Shown here: positions 19,301 through 30,157 of the stretch, one piece after another
Layout of the letters: each line of letters starts with the position of its first letter
How positions within the stretch are numbered: the first letter of the stretch is position 1
DNA from: Alphaproteobacteria bacterium
GTDB lineage: Bacteria > Pseudomonadota > Alphaproteobacteria > GCA-2731375
NCBI GenBank assembly: GCA_016776605.1
Contig: JADHTB010000005.1
Span: 230,294 to 294,293, forward strand
Direction of reading: 5' to 3'
DNA length: 64,000 nt
Notes under the pieces: model-generated
Told to the model about the DNA's origin: nothing
The model's input: only the letters and a program-made list of their open reading frames with translations
Databases searched by the model: none
Made by a program: the position numbers and the translations under genes

Positions 19301-20905
19301 TCAACGCGCGTCCTGGATGATCATTTCGGCTGCTTTTTCCGCGATCATAACTACCGGCGAATTGGTGTTGCCGGAGGTGATGGTGGGCATCACCGAGGCA
19401 TCGACCACCCGCAGGCCGGCGATGCCGTGCACGGCCAGGCGGTCATTGACCACGGCCTGGTTGTCGTGGCCCATACGGCAGGTGCTGACGGGGTGGAAGA
19501 TGGTGGTGGCCAGATCCCCGGCGCTCTTGAGCAACGCGCCTTCATCATCACCGACCGTTGGGCCGGGGCGAAATTCTTCCGGCGTGAAGGGCGCCAGGGC
19601 ATCCGCCGCGCAAATTTTACGGGTCAGGCGAATTGCATCGGCGGCGACCGTCCGGTCGGCATCGGCGGAGAGGTAGTTCGGGCGGATGAAAGGCTGGCGC
19701 AAGGGATCCGGGCTGGCAATGTGGATGCTGCCCCGGCTTTCCGGGCGCAGATTGCAGACCGAGGCGGTGAAGGCCTCGAAGGGGTGTAAATCCTCGCCCA
19801 GCTTGTCCGTGCTCAAAGGCTGGACGTGATATTGCAAATTCGCGGTTTCCTTGCCGGGGTCGCTTTTGGCGAAGGCGCCAAGCTGGCTGGGCGACATGGT
19901 CAGGGGGCCGGTGCGGAACAAGGCATATTCAAGACCCATGGCGGCGCGCCCCAACAGGCTGTTGGCGCGTAAATTCAAGGTGCGGGTATTCGAGACTTTA
20001 TAGACCAGGCGGATTTGCAGATGATCCTGCAGGTTTTCTCCTACCCCTGGCAATTCGTGCCGCACCGGGATGCCGTGTTGTTGCAGCAATTCGCCCTGCC
20101 CGATGCCCGAGAGTTCCAATAATTGCGGCGAGGCAACAGCCCCGCCCGACAGGATAACCGCGCCCCGCGCCTGGGCCTGGGCTGGATTGCCGTTGTGAAG
20201 ATATTCCAGCCCGGTCGCGCGGCCATCTGTAATGATAATGCGAGTCGCCTGGGCATGGGTCAGAACCCTCAGGTTCGGCCGTTGCATGGCCGGTTTTAAA
20301 AATGCCTTAGCCGCGCTCCACCGCACGCCGCGCCTTTGGTTAACCTGAAAATAGCCGCAGCCCTCGTTATCACCGCGATTGAAATCATCTGTCTTGGGAA
20401 TACCGACCTCGGCCGCCGCCTCGCGAAAGGCCGCCAGGATCTCCCATGACAGGCGCTGTTCCTCGACCCGCCATTCGCCGTCCGCGCCATGCATGTCATC
20501 GGCGCCGGCATAGTGATTTTCAGTTTTGCGGAAATAGGGCAGCACATCGTCCCATGACCAGCCCGTATTGCCCATCTGGCGCCATTGGTCATAGTCACGG
20601 GCCTGGCCGCGCATGTAGATCATGCCGTTGATGGATGAACAGCCGCCCAGGACCTTGCCGCGGGCATAGTCGATGGCGCGCCCGTTCAGGCCCGCTTCCG
20701 CTTCCGTCTTGAAGCACCAATCGGTGCGCGGGTTGCCCAGGGTATAGAGGTAGCCGACGGGAATATGGATCCAATGGTAATTGTCCTTGCCGCCCGCCTC
20801 CAACAGCAGCACCGAAGTTCTCGGATCAGCCGATAGGCGGTTGGCAAGAACGCAACCGGCGGTGCCGGCGCCAACGATGATGTAATCGAAATTGTCGATG
20901 GTCAT
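19301..20905 (-). CDS. GMC family oxidoreductase (choline dehydrogenase-like)
   Basis: FAD-dependent alcohol/choline oxidoreductase of 534 residues. The FAD-binding motif is VGAGTAGCVLANRL near residue 10, with ARGKVLGGCSSINGM about 90 residues on (GMC signature 1) and SGGAVASPQLLELSGIG (signature 2). The C-terminal active-site His and Asn are in HPVSTCRMG and TSGNTNSPVVM. The start at 20905 is preferred over 20935 because it opens directly on TIDNFDYIIVGAG and has AGGGG upstream. It may be a betA-type choline dehydrogenase, but the many GMC paralogues in this group of bacteria make the substrate uncertain; no betB or transporter is adjacent. Confidence 0.88.
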   Translation of the reverse strand: MTIDNFDYIIVGAGTAGCVLANRLSADPRTSVLLLEAGGKDNYHWIHIPVGYLYTLGNPRTDWCFKTEAEAGLNGRAIDYARGKVLGGCSSINGMIYMRGQARDYDQWRQMGNTGWSWDDVLPYFRKTENHYAGADDMHGADGEWRVEEQRLSWEILAAFREAAAEVGIPKTDDFNRGDNEGCGYFQVNQRRGVRWSAAKAFLKPAMQRPNLRVLTHAQATRIIITDGRATGLEYLHNGNPAQAQARGAVILSGGAVASPQLLELSGIGQGELLQQHGIPVRHELPGVGENLQDHLQIRLVYKVSNTRTLNLRANSLLGRAAMGLEYALFRTGPLTMSPSQLGAFAKSDPGKETANLQYHVQPLSTDKLGEDLHPFEAFTASVCNLRPESRGSIHIASPDPLRQPFIRPNYLSADADRTVAADAIRLTRKICAADALAPFTPEEFRPGPTVGDDEGALLKSAGDLATTIFHPVSTCRMGHDNQAVVNDRLAVHGIAGLRVVDASVMPTITSGNTNSPVVMIAEKAAEMIIQDAR

Positions 20906-20954
20906 ATTCCACCCCTGTGTTCTGCCGCTATCCACATTGTCATCTTCGCCGATG

Positions 20955-21059
20955 CTAGAGCATTTTCATTCTGAAAATGCTCAGATCTTTAGAATTAGAG
21001 CAATTTTTCCAATCACTTAGAATCGCTTCGCGATTCTTTTTGATTCGAAACTGCTCTAG
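20955..21059 (-). repeat. Dispersed intergenic element, copy B
   Basis: 105 bp, bounded by CTAGAGC and GCTCTAG. Stem-loop 1 is GAGCATTTTCA-ttc-TGAAAATGCTC (11 bp). Stem-loop 2 has the perfect inner stem AGAATCGC-ttc-GCGATTCT. Its right end overlaps the penicillin-binding protein gene: the TAG stop at 21056-21058 is part of the terminal CTAG. Confidence 0.9.
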
Positions 21060-23053
21060 CGGTCATGCCGGTAATCGGTGTCTGGGTCGTTGGGTTGGTT
21101 GCCCCCGGCGGGGTTAAGGCTTCGCCATAGCCGTTCGAACAGGTTTCCCGCGCCGCTGGACCGAGGGTCGCCATGCCGCTGGCCCAGGGGCAGGGCCGGC
21201 AATCCTTTATGGGCCGTCGTCATGAAATCCCGCCACAGCCGGGCCGGCGCGCCGCCACCCGTCACCCGGCGCATGGGCGCGCCGTTATCGTTTCCCAACC
21301 ACACGCCGGCGACCAGTTGGTTGGTAAAGCCAAGAAACCAGGCGTCCCGGTAATCCTGGCTGGTTCCGGTCTTGCCGGCGGCGGGGCGGTTGATCTTGGC
21401 GGCCCGGCCAGTGCCGTAGCTGATGACACCGGCCAGCATCTTATTCAATTCGGCCACATGCCCTGGCCGCGCGGCCTTGCCCCGGCCGGAACCGCGGCGT
21501 TGGTACAACACGTTGCCCTTGTCATCGCGCACTTTCAAAATGCCGTGCGGCAGGGCGCTTCGGCCCTGATTGGCCATGCCGGCATACAGCGAGGTCAATT
21601 GCAGCAGACTGACCTCTGCCGTGCCCAGCGCGATAGACGGATGGCGGGGAAGCGGCGAGGTCAACCCCAACCGCCGGGCCATGGCTACGACCTTGCCCCG
21701 GCCCACCCGCTCTGTAATCTGCACGGCCACGGAATTGGAGGAATAGGCCAGGGCCTGGCTGTAGTTGATCCGGCCACGGTATTTGCCGGCATAGTTCCTG
21801 GGCGACCAGCCGTCGACGGTAATCGGTTTGTCGATGAAAATGGTATCGGGCCGCAAGCCGGCTTCCAGGCCGGCCAGGAAGACAACTGGCTTGAAAGCCG
21901 AACCCGGTTGCCGGCGGGCCTGGGCGGCGCGGTTATATTGGCTTGTGCCATAGTTCCGGCCCCCGACCATGACGCGGACAGCGCCATCGGGTGCCATGGC
22001 TAAAAGGGCGCCCTGGCCGATCTTCTGCTTCGCCGCCGGGCCAGCGAACAGGCGGGTCATGGCGGCTTCAGCCGCAACCTGCATGTCACGGTCCAGGGTG
22101 GTCGTAATGACCAAACTGCGCTCTGTCGGGCCCAAATAGTCGGTCAGGCGATCCATCGTCCAATCGGCGAAATAGGGTGCCAGCCGTTGGCCCCTACCGC
22201 CAACGTCGCCGTCACCGCGTTGCCGCAGACCAGCGGGCCGGGCCTTGGCGCCTTTTGCCATCGCTGGATCAATATAGCCCGCGCTGACCATATTGTTCAG
22301 CACCACCGCGGCACGCGTCCGGGCCGCCGTGAGGTGGTGGGTCGGGGCCAGGCGTGAAGGCGCCTTCAAAAGGCCGGCCAGCATAGCTGCTTCCGCCAGA
22401 TTGACCTGTCTGGCGGGCTTGTTGAAATAGCGCCGCGCCGCCGCGTCAACGCCGTAGGCGCCGGCGCCAAGATAGACCCGGTTCAAATACAGGGTCAGGA
22501 TTTGCGCTTTGGAAAAATTGGCTTCCAGCCACAGCGCCAACAGGAATTCCTGAACCTTGCGTTTCAAGGTGCGTTGATGGGTCAGAAAGACATTCTTGGC
22601 TAATTGCTGACTGATGGTGCTGCCGCCCTGGACGATGCGCCCAGCAATTATATTATTGAGCATGGCGCGGGCCAGGCCAATTGGATCGATGCCAAAATGA
22701 CTATAAAAGCGCCGATCTTCCGTGGCCACCACGGCGCGCGGCAAATGGCTGGGCAACTGGCTCAATTGCACCGGTTCGCCATAAACATCACCGAGCCGGG
22801 CAAGCTGCCGGCCCTTGTAGTCCAACAGAGTAACGGACGGCCTGCGCTGGATGGCGGAAAGTTTATCCACGGACGGCAGATCATAGGCATACCAGACGAT
22901 CACACCGAATATGGCGATCACCCCCCACACGACCAGAACCGTCAGCCAATAGAGCAGCCGGCCCAGCCAGCCGCGGCCGGAAGAGGCCTGCCGGGGTGAT
23001 TTTCCGCCGCGCCCTTTGGCCGGCTTGCCTTCGGCGGCGGCGGGCTTCTTCAC
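21056..23053 (-). CDS. Class A penicillin-binding protein (PBP1 family)
   Basis: Bifunctional peptidoglycan synthase, 665 residues. A basic cytoplasmic tail is followed by one membrane segment (about residues 33-56). The GT51 glycosyltransferase domain carries the catalytic Glu in ATEDRRFYSHFGID (E112) and GGSTISQQLAKN. The transpeptidase domain has the SxxK serine in RQPGSAFKP (S385, K388), SSN near 440 and KTGTS further on. A low-complexity Gly/Arg insert near 275-290 lies before the linker. Shorter than E. coli PBP1a and without its OB domain. The stop codon lies in repeat copy B. It sits 3 bp downstream of gyrB, an unusual pairing. Confidence 0.93.
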   Translation of the reverse strand: MKKPAAAEGKPAKGRGGKSPRQASSGRGWLGRLLYWLTVLVVWGVIAIFGVIVWYAYDLPSVDKLSAIQRRPSVTLLDYKGRQLARLGDVYGEPVQLSQLPSHLPRAVVATEDRRFYSHFGIDPIGLARAMLNNIIAGRIVQGGSTISQQLAKNVFLTHQRTLKRKVQEFLLALWLEANFSKAQILTLYLNRVYLGAGAYGVDAAARRYFNKPARQVNLAEAAMLAGLLKAPSRLAPTHHLTAARTRAAVVLNNMVSAGYIDPAMAKGAKARPAGLRQRGDGDVGGRGQRLAPYFADWTMDRLTDYLGPTERSLVITTTLDRDMQVAAEAAMTRLFAGPAAKQKIGQGALLAMAPDGAVRVMVGGRNYGTSQYNRAAQARRQPGSAFKPVVFLAGLEAGLRPDTIFIDKPITVDGWSPRNYAGKYRGRINYSQALAYSSNSVAVQITERVGRGKVVAMARRLGLTSPLPRHPSIALGTAEVSLLQLTSLYAGMANQGRSALPHGILKVRDDKGNVLYQRRGSGRGKAARPGHVAELNKMLAGVISYGTGRAAKINRPAAGKTGTSQDYRDAWFLGFTNQLVAGVWLGNDNGAPMRRVTGGGAPARLWRDFMTTAHKGLPALPLGQRHGDPRSSGAGNLFERLWRSLNPAGGNQPNDPDTDYRHDR

Positions 23054-23056
23054 AGC

Positions 23057-25510
<2,454 letters not shown>

Positions 25511-25522
25511 CTAGCCTCCAAA

Positions 25523-26884
25523 TTATCCGTCCACTATGGCCTGGCCGTGATCCACCGCCACGAATTGCGCCTGCCCGAACAAGGGTTCGAACAGATCGCG
25601 GTCGGTGCCGCTCAACCAGGCTTGGCCCCCCAGGGCCAGAATTTCCGCAAACAGCGCGGCGCGCCGTTCACCATCCAAATGTGCCGCAACTTCATCCAAC
25701 AACAGGATTGGCGCCGCGCCGCGGCGTTCCGCTTCCGCCTTGGCATTCGCCAATATCACCGAGATCAACAGGGCCTTTTGTTCGCCCGTTGAACATTGCG
25801 CGGCCGGCATATCCTTGCCCAGGTGATGCACCGCCAGGTCCGAGCGGTGCGGCCCGTCCCCCGTACTGCCCGTCCGGGCATCGTGCTGGCGGCTGTTTTG
25901 CAACATCTCGGCAAAGCGGCTTTCCACTTCGACCGCCGGATGAGCTTCCAGCCAGCCTTCGACCCGGCCTTCGATCGTCAGGCCGGGCCTGGGAAAATGC
26001 CCCGATGTGGCGGATAACAATCGTTGCAGCCGCGCCACCGCCTCGCGACGGGCCGCCGCCACGGCAACGCCATCCGCCGCCATGCGGGCCTCCAACGCGG
26101 CCAGCCAGATTGGATCGCCGCTGCCATCACGTAACAGTTTCGCCCGCTCACGCAGGCTGCGTTCATAGGCCCCGACCCGGCGGCCATGCTCCGGATCCAG
26201 GCCCAACACCAGCCGATCAAGAAAGCGCCGCCGGGACGACGGCCCTTCCAAAAACAGCCGGTCCATTTGCGGCGTCAGCCATTGCACGCCGATCACCTGA
26301 GCCAGATTGGCCGGGGCCATTGCCTGGCCATCCAGCCGGGCCATGCGCCGGTCCGTGCCGTGCTCTGTCGTGGCCAGGCTGCTGCCCAATTTGACCGGCC
26401 CGCCGGGGCCCTGCACGGTCGCTGCCACGGCCCAGCCGTCGGCAGCAGCCGTTACCAATCCATCAGCGGCCATTTCATCAGCCGCCATTTCATCAGCCGC
26501 TGCCGCATCTTTTTGTAAAACATCCCGCAAACGGGCCCGGCGCAAGCCGCGTCCGGGTGAAAGGAACGACAAAGCCTCCAATAAATTCGTCTTGCCCGCG
26601 CCATTGGCGCCGCTTAACACCACGACCCGAGCCGACAAATCCAGGGCCAGGCTGCGGTAATTGCGAAAATGGCTCAACCGCAGACGCTGTACGGCACATG
26701 CCGGCGGCGTCGCCCTCAATACTCCAGGCATCTCCCCCATTGCTGGCGCCGATGCTGGCGCCGATGCTGGCCCGGCTGCCAACGTCACGCATGCTGCGGA
26801 GGCACCCACGCCCCGCCCGTCAGGGAGACTTATCCCCGAACCGGCAATCATGTCATCGTGCACGGCCAGCAAAGGCCCTCTCAA
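25523..26884 (-). CDS. recF: DNA replication and repair protein RecF, N-terminally extended
   Basis: SMC-like ATPase that helps load RecA at gaps. Walker A is GANGAGKTNLLEALSFLSPGRG, the ABC signature region is QCSTGEQKALLISV and Walker B is ILLLDEVAAHLD. The fold begins at about residue 65 (VQRLRLSHFRNYRSL), so the 453-residue frame carries a non-conserved N-terminal extension if the TTG at 26884, which overlaps the dnaN stop as TTGA, is the start. In-frame ATGs at 26740 and 26731 would remove most of it. Two in-frame microduplications (ASAPASAPA in the extension, EMAADEMAAD inside the domain) add length. Family call certain, start uncertain. Confidence 0.93.
   Translation of the reverse strand: MRGPLLAVHDDMIAGSGISLPDGRGVGASAACVTLAAGPASAPASAPAMGEMPGVLRATPPACAVQRLRLSHFRNYRSLALDLSARVVVLSGANGAGKTNLLEALSFLSPGRGLRRARLRDVLQKDAAAADEMAADEMAADGLVTAAADGWAVAATVQGPGGPVKLGSSLATTEHGTDRRMARLDGQAMAPANLAQVIGVQWLTPQMDRLFLEGPSSRRRFLDRLVLGLDPEHGRRVGAYERSLRERAKLLRDGSGDPIWLAALEARMAADGVAVAAARREAVARLQRLLSATSGHFPRPGLTIEGRVEGWLEAHPAVEVESRFAEMLQNSRQHDARTGSTGDGPHRSDLAVHHLGKDMPAAQCSTGEQKALLISVILANAKAEAERRGAAPILLLDEVAAHLDGERRAALFAEILALGGQAWLSGTDRDLFEPLFGQAQFVAVDHGQAIVDG
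26471..26500. repeat. 15-bp tandem duplication inside recF
   Basis: CATTTCATCAGCCGC is present twice head-to-tail and encodes the repeated AADEM residues in an insertion of RecF about 80 residues after Walker A. The repeat keeps the frame, so it is a length-variable linker rather than a break. Confidence 0.8.
26742..26769. repeat. 12-bp tandem repeat in the RecF N-terminal extension
   Basis: The unit GCTGGCGCCGAT occurs twice plus a partial third copy, encoding the alternating Ala/Ser/Pro residues just before the first in-frame ATG. Slippage-type low-complexity sequence; it weakens the case that this segment is conserved protein. Confidence 0.7.
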
Positions 26885-27996
26885 ACCCGCATGGGCATCA
26901 GAACGTATAATGCGCCCTGATCGGCGGGATCCCTGATGATGGTTGGCGAGGCGCCGTCGGATAAATCAAAGCAAGCGTTCTCGCCATCAATTTGACCAGC
27001 GATATCCATAAGATAGCGGGCGTTGAAGCCAATTTCCAATGACCCCTCGCCGTTGAAATTGACCGGCACTTCGTCGGTTCCGCTGCCCTGTTCTGGACTG
27101 TTAGCCGATAGTGTCACCGTGCCGCCATTCACGGTTAACTTTACCGCCCGCGATTTTTCCGAGCTGATGGTCGCCACCCGGTCAACGGCGGCCGCGAAGC
27201 TTTTGCAATCAACTTCCATAAGCTTGTCGTTACCGGACGGGATCACCCGCTGGTAATCAGGGAAGGTGCCATCGATCAGTTTCGAGGTCAGAACGATATC
27301 ACCAAGGGCAAAGCGGATTTTGCTGTCGCTCAAGGCGATTTCAACCGTGCCTTCGCCGTCTTCAATCAATTTATGCACTTCCAGGGCGGCTTTGCGCGGC
27401 ATGATCACGCCGGGCATGCCACCGGCGCCCTGGGGCAGCGGAATTTCAATATGGGCCAGGCGGTGACCGTCAGTGGCGACGCCACGTAGCACCGGGGCAT
27501 CCTCGGGCGCGTGCAGATAGATGCCGTTCAGGTAATAGCGGGTCTCTTCGGTCGAAATGGCAAACCGGGTTTTTTCGATCAGCCGACGCAAATCAGCCGC
27601 CGGCAGGACGAAGCGATGTGGCAGGTCGCCTTCGGCCATCACTGGGAAATCTTCTTGCGGCAGGCAGGACAAGGCGAATTTCGAGCGCGCCGCCCGCACC
27701 ACCAGCCGGCCATCTTCGGCCCCGTAATCCAATTCCACCTGGGCCCCATCAGGCAGCTTGCGCACGATATCATAGAGAATATGCGCGGGCACGGTGGTGC
27801 CGCCGGATTGTTGCACCTCGCATGCCACGGTTTCCACGATGGCCAGGTCCAAATCAGTCGCAGTCAGGCTCAACCCGGCCCCATCCGCAACCAATTGAAC
27901 ATTGGATAGGATCGGGATGGTGTTACGTCGTTCAACGACATTTTGCACATGCCCCAAGGCGCGCAAAAAGGCCGAACGTTCAATGGTCAGCTTCAT
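26881..27996 (-). CDS. dnaN: DNA polymerase III beta subunit (sliding clamp)
   Basis: Processivity clamp, 371 residues, the normal length for the three-domain ring protomer. Family segments include MKLTIERSAFLRALGHVQNVVERRNTIP (beginning only quoted in part by position), the central FPDYQRVIP and the C-terminal PADQGALYVLMPMRV. Its stop overlaps the first possible codon of recF. No dnaA lies upstream: the next gene, across 182 bp, is a DapA-like aldolase, so the classic dnaA-dnaN-recF-gyrB group is split. Confidence 0.98.
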   Translation of the reverse strand: MKLTIERSAFLRALGHVQNVVERRNTIPILSNVQLVADGAGLSLTATDLDLAIVETVACEVQQSGGTTVPAHILYDIVRKLPDGAQVELDYGAEDGRLVVRAARSKFALSCLPQEDFPVMAEGDLPHRFVLPAADLRRLIEKTRFAISTEETRYYLNGIYLHAPEDAPVLRGVATDGHRLAHIEIPLPQGAGGMPGVIMPRKAALEVHKLIEDGEGTVEIALSDSKIRFALGDIVLTSKLIDGTFPDYQRVIPSGNDKLMEVDCKSFAAAVDRVATISSEKSRAVKLTVNGGTVTLSANSPEQGSGTDEVPVNFNGEGSLEIGFNARYLMDIAGQIDGENACFDLSDGASPTIIRDPADQGALYVLMPMRV

Positions 27997-28178
27997 GATT
28001 TCTTCGCTCTAAAAAATTTATCGCGCGGTTAAAAACAACGTCCCGGCGGGGCAGAGACACAAAAGAATCACTTACTGCCTTGTCGGGGCAGAAGCATAAC
28101 AGAAAGCGTTGAGAATCGCACTTCTTTTGCGCACGAAAAAGCGCCGGATGAGACTGGAATTGAAGCCGCTGGCGGCGT

Positions 28179-29084
28179 CTACAAAAGCTTCTTTAGGGCC
28201 CTCGCGATCGCCCGCTGTTGCCGGGGGCTGGCGGCGGGCATCGGCGCCCTGGGATAACCGCCCGGCACACCCTGTTCAGACAAGGCGAACTTCACCGTGG
28301 CCGGCAGATTATCGTCGATCATGGCGTTCCACAGGACCAACAGCTTTTCGTGCAGACGCCGGGCCGCGGCATGGTCGCCGGCCTGGACCAGATCCCAAAG
28401 ACGCACCTGCGCCACCGGCGCCGCCGTCAGGATAGCGGCCACGGCGCCATGGGCACCCAGGGCAAAAGAGGGATACATCAGGGCATCCACGGCCGATAAA
28501 ATTCGGGCAGTGTGCGGCGCGCCGAGCAAAAGATCGGCCAACAATTTCATATCGCCCGCGCTTTGCTTGACTCCGACGACCCGGGGAACTTCCTTCAAGA
28601 TACGGATCAAAAGGGCCGGCGACAAATAGCTCCACGGCACCACGTTGTAAATCAGAATGGGAATTTTGGTCGCCCGGCCGACGGCCTTGAAATGTTCCAG
28701 CATATGGTTGTCGTCGGGCCGGAACAGGTAATGCACCGGCGTAATCTGCAAGGCGGCGGGGCCAAGATCCGCCACCGCCTCGGCCCGCTCGATCGCCTGG
28801 CGCGTGGAATCGACGATGACGCCGGCAACCACCGGCACACGGCCCTTGGCCTCGGCCATGGCGATGCCGACCAGCCGCGTTGCTTCCTCGCCCGACAGCG
28901 TATGCCCTTCACCAGTGCTGCCACCGACCGCCAAACCATGCACGCCGGCATTGATCAGGAATTGCACCTGCTTGCGGAAGGCGGCCTCATCCACCTCGCC
29001 CTTGCGGGTAAAAGGCGTGGTCATGGGGGCAATGATGCCCCCCAGGTCCTTTGCACCGAAGCGCGCTTTCTTCTTAACTGCCAT
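28179..29084 (-). CDS. Dihydrodipicolinate synthase (DapA) family aldolase
   Basis: Class I aldolase of the DapA/NAL superfamily, 301 residues. The Schiff-base lysine is in VVGVKQSAGD, the proton-relay tyrosine in ILIYNVVPW and the substrate-binding GGSTGEG near residue 55. Because it lacks lysine-operon neighbours and follows two thioesterases, it is more likely a catabolic member (for example a 2-keto acid aldolase or dehydratase) than the biosynthetic DapA. GGAG sits 8 bp before the ATG. Confidence 0.85.
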   Translation of the reverse strand: MAVKKKARFGAKDLGGIIAPMTTPFTRKGEVDEAAFRKQVQFLINAGVHGLAVGGSTGEGHTLSGEEATRLVGIAMAEAKGRVPVVAGVIVDSTRQAIERAEAVADLGPAALQITPVHYLFRPDDNHMLEHFKAVGRATKIPILIYNVVPWSYLSPALLIRILKEVPRVVGVKQSAGDMKLLADLLLGAPHTARILSAVDALMYPSFALGAHGAVAAILTAAPVAQVRLWDLVQAGDHAAARRLHEKLLVLWNAMIDDNLPATVKFALSEQGVPGGYPRAPMPAASPRQQRAIARALKKLL

Positions 29085-29117
29085 GCCTAATTCTCCGTTT
29101 TTAGCGCCGCTCCAATA

Positions 29118-29588
29118 TTAAGAACCACTGGCATCGGCCATCATGAAATGGGTGGAGGCGGTAGCGATCAGCTTGTCCCGGTCCTGCTGCCAGGCGTAGG
29201 CCCGCACATTGGCGACGCGCCGCCCCAGTTTAGTGACAATCCCGGTGGCATAGCTGTCCATTGCCCGGCCGGGCCGCAGATATTCAATGGTGATGTTGAT
29301 GATCTTGGGCATTTTTGGCGTCGCCATTGCGCCGATCAGCGAAATCATCGCCGCGCTTTCCAGAAAGGCCCCGGTGGTGCCCCCGTGCAGGGCCGGCAGC
29401 ATGGGATTGCCGATCAACATATCCTGAAAGGGCATAACCGTGATCAATTCCTCGCCCTGGCGGTCGATTCGCAGTCCCAGCCACCGGAAGTAAGGCACCG
29501 CCGCCACCAGGGGCTGTAAATCGCCGCTTTGCCGCGCCGCGCTGATCCCGTCGGCGATGCTTGTACCCCTGCGCCTGCTTCCATTCAA
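29118..29588 (-). CDS. PaaI family hotdog-fold thioesterase (1)
   Basis: About 156 residues. The hotdog core contains the PaaI-type HGGTTGAFLESAAM motif, in which the His/Gly pair starts the central helix, and the strand NITIEYLRPGRAMD. It probably hydrolyses an acyl-CoA to the free acid and CoA. The frame opens on a TTG that overlaps the stop of the next upstream thioesterase as TTGA; no closer in-frame ATG is available before the conserved fold. Paired with a second, diverged thioesterase, suggesting a hetero-pair or duplicated function. Confidence 0.8.
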   Translation of the reverse strand: MNGSRRRGTSIADGISAARQSGDLQPLVAAVPYFRWLGLRIDRQGEELITVMPFQDMLIGNPMLPALHGGTTGAFLESAAMISLIGAMATPKMPKIINITIEYLRPGRAMDSYATGIVTKLGRRVANVRAYAWQQDRDKLIATASTHFMMADASGS

Positions 29589-30040
29589 GTTCCTGCCGCC
29601 CCGACAGCTTCGGTTTTTTCCGGCCGCGTCAACATGAAGGAGCCGGTGGCGTGCGCGATAGGATCATTGATGTCGCTCTGGTACGCGACACCCCGGGTAA
29701 AGGCGATATTGCGGGTGGTCTTGTAGCAGTGGACCTGGGCGAAAATATCCTGCCTTGGCGCCGCCGGCTTCAGATAGTCGATGCGCAGGTCCAGGGTCGC
29801 CACCACCATCATTTCGTTCAAAACCGGGACGATGCACATGCCGCTCAGGCTATCCAATAAAACCGTGACGATGCCGCCATGCACGACACCGGTGTCGGGA
29901 TCGCCGACAAATTCAGGCCGGTGCGGCACCATGCCGACGAGTCCACTTTCATCCATCGAGATCAATTCCAGGCCCACCGCCGCCATATGGGGGATGCCGC
30001 TGATCATCGACTGCCGGACATTTTGAAAATCGATTTCCAT
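29585..30040 (-). CDS. PaaI family hotdog-fold thioesterase (2)
   Basis: About 151 residues from the ATG at 30040. The frame continues to 30109, but the conserved protein begins near MEIDFQNVRQ. The signature VVHGGIVTVLLDSLSGM and the strand LDLRIDYLKPAAPRQDIF are typical PaaI-type elements. It is the first gene of a likely three-gene operon (thioesterase, thioesterase, DapA-like aldolase) with a 4-bp overlap to the next gene. Divergent from the TAXI binding protein. Confidence 0.82.
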   Translation of the reverse strand: MEIDFQNVRQSMISGIPHMAAVGLELISMDESGLVGMVPHRPEFVGDPDTGVVHGGIVTVLLDSLSGMCIVPVLNEMMVVATLDLRIDYLKPAAPRQDIFAQVHCYKTTRNIAFTRGVAYQSDINDPIAHATGSFMLTRPEKTEAVGAAGT

Positions 30041-30157
30041 AGTCTTCGGACAATGCGTGCTTGCCTGGAACCTGTCAATTGGCCAGGCCGGGATCGCCCG
30101 CGGCGGCATGATTATCCGCGCTGGCGGCCGCGGGTAAACGGTCGTATAAGATGCGCC

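Noticed and set aside
22863..22871. TTATCCACG, one base from a DnaA box
   Set aside because: A single site inside the PBP gene, with no cluster and no AT-rich unwinding region; not a replication origin.
27997..28178. Possible replication origin upstream of dnaN
   Set aside because: No repeated DnaA boxes and no dnaA; ordinary promoter region more likely.
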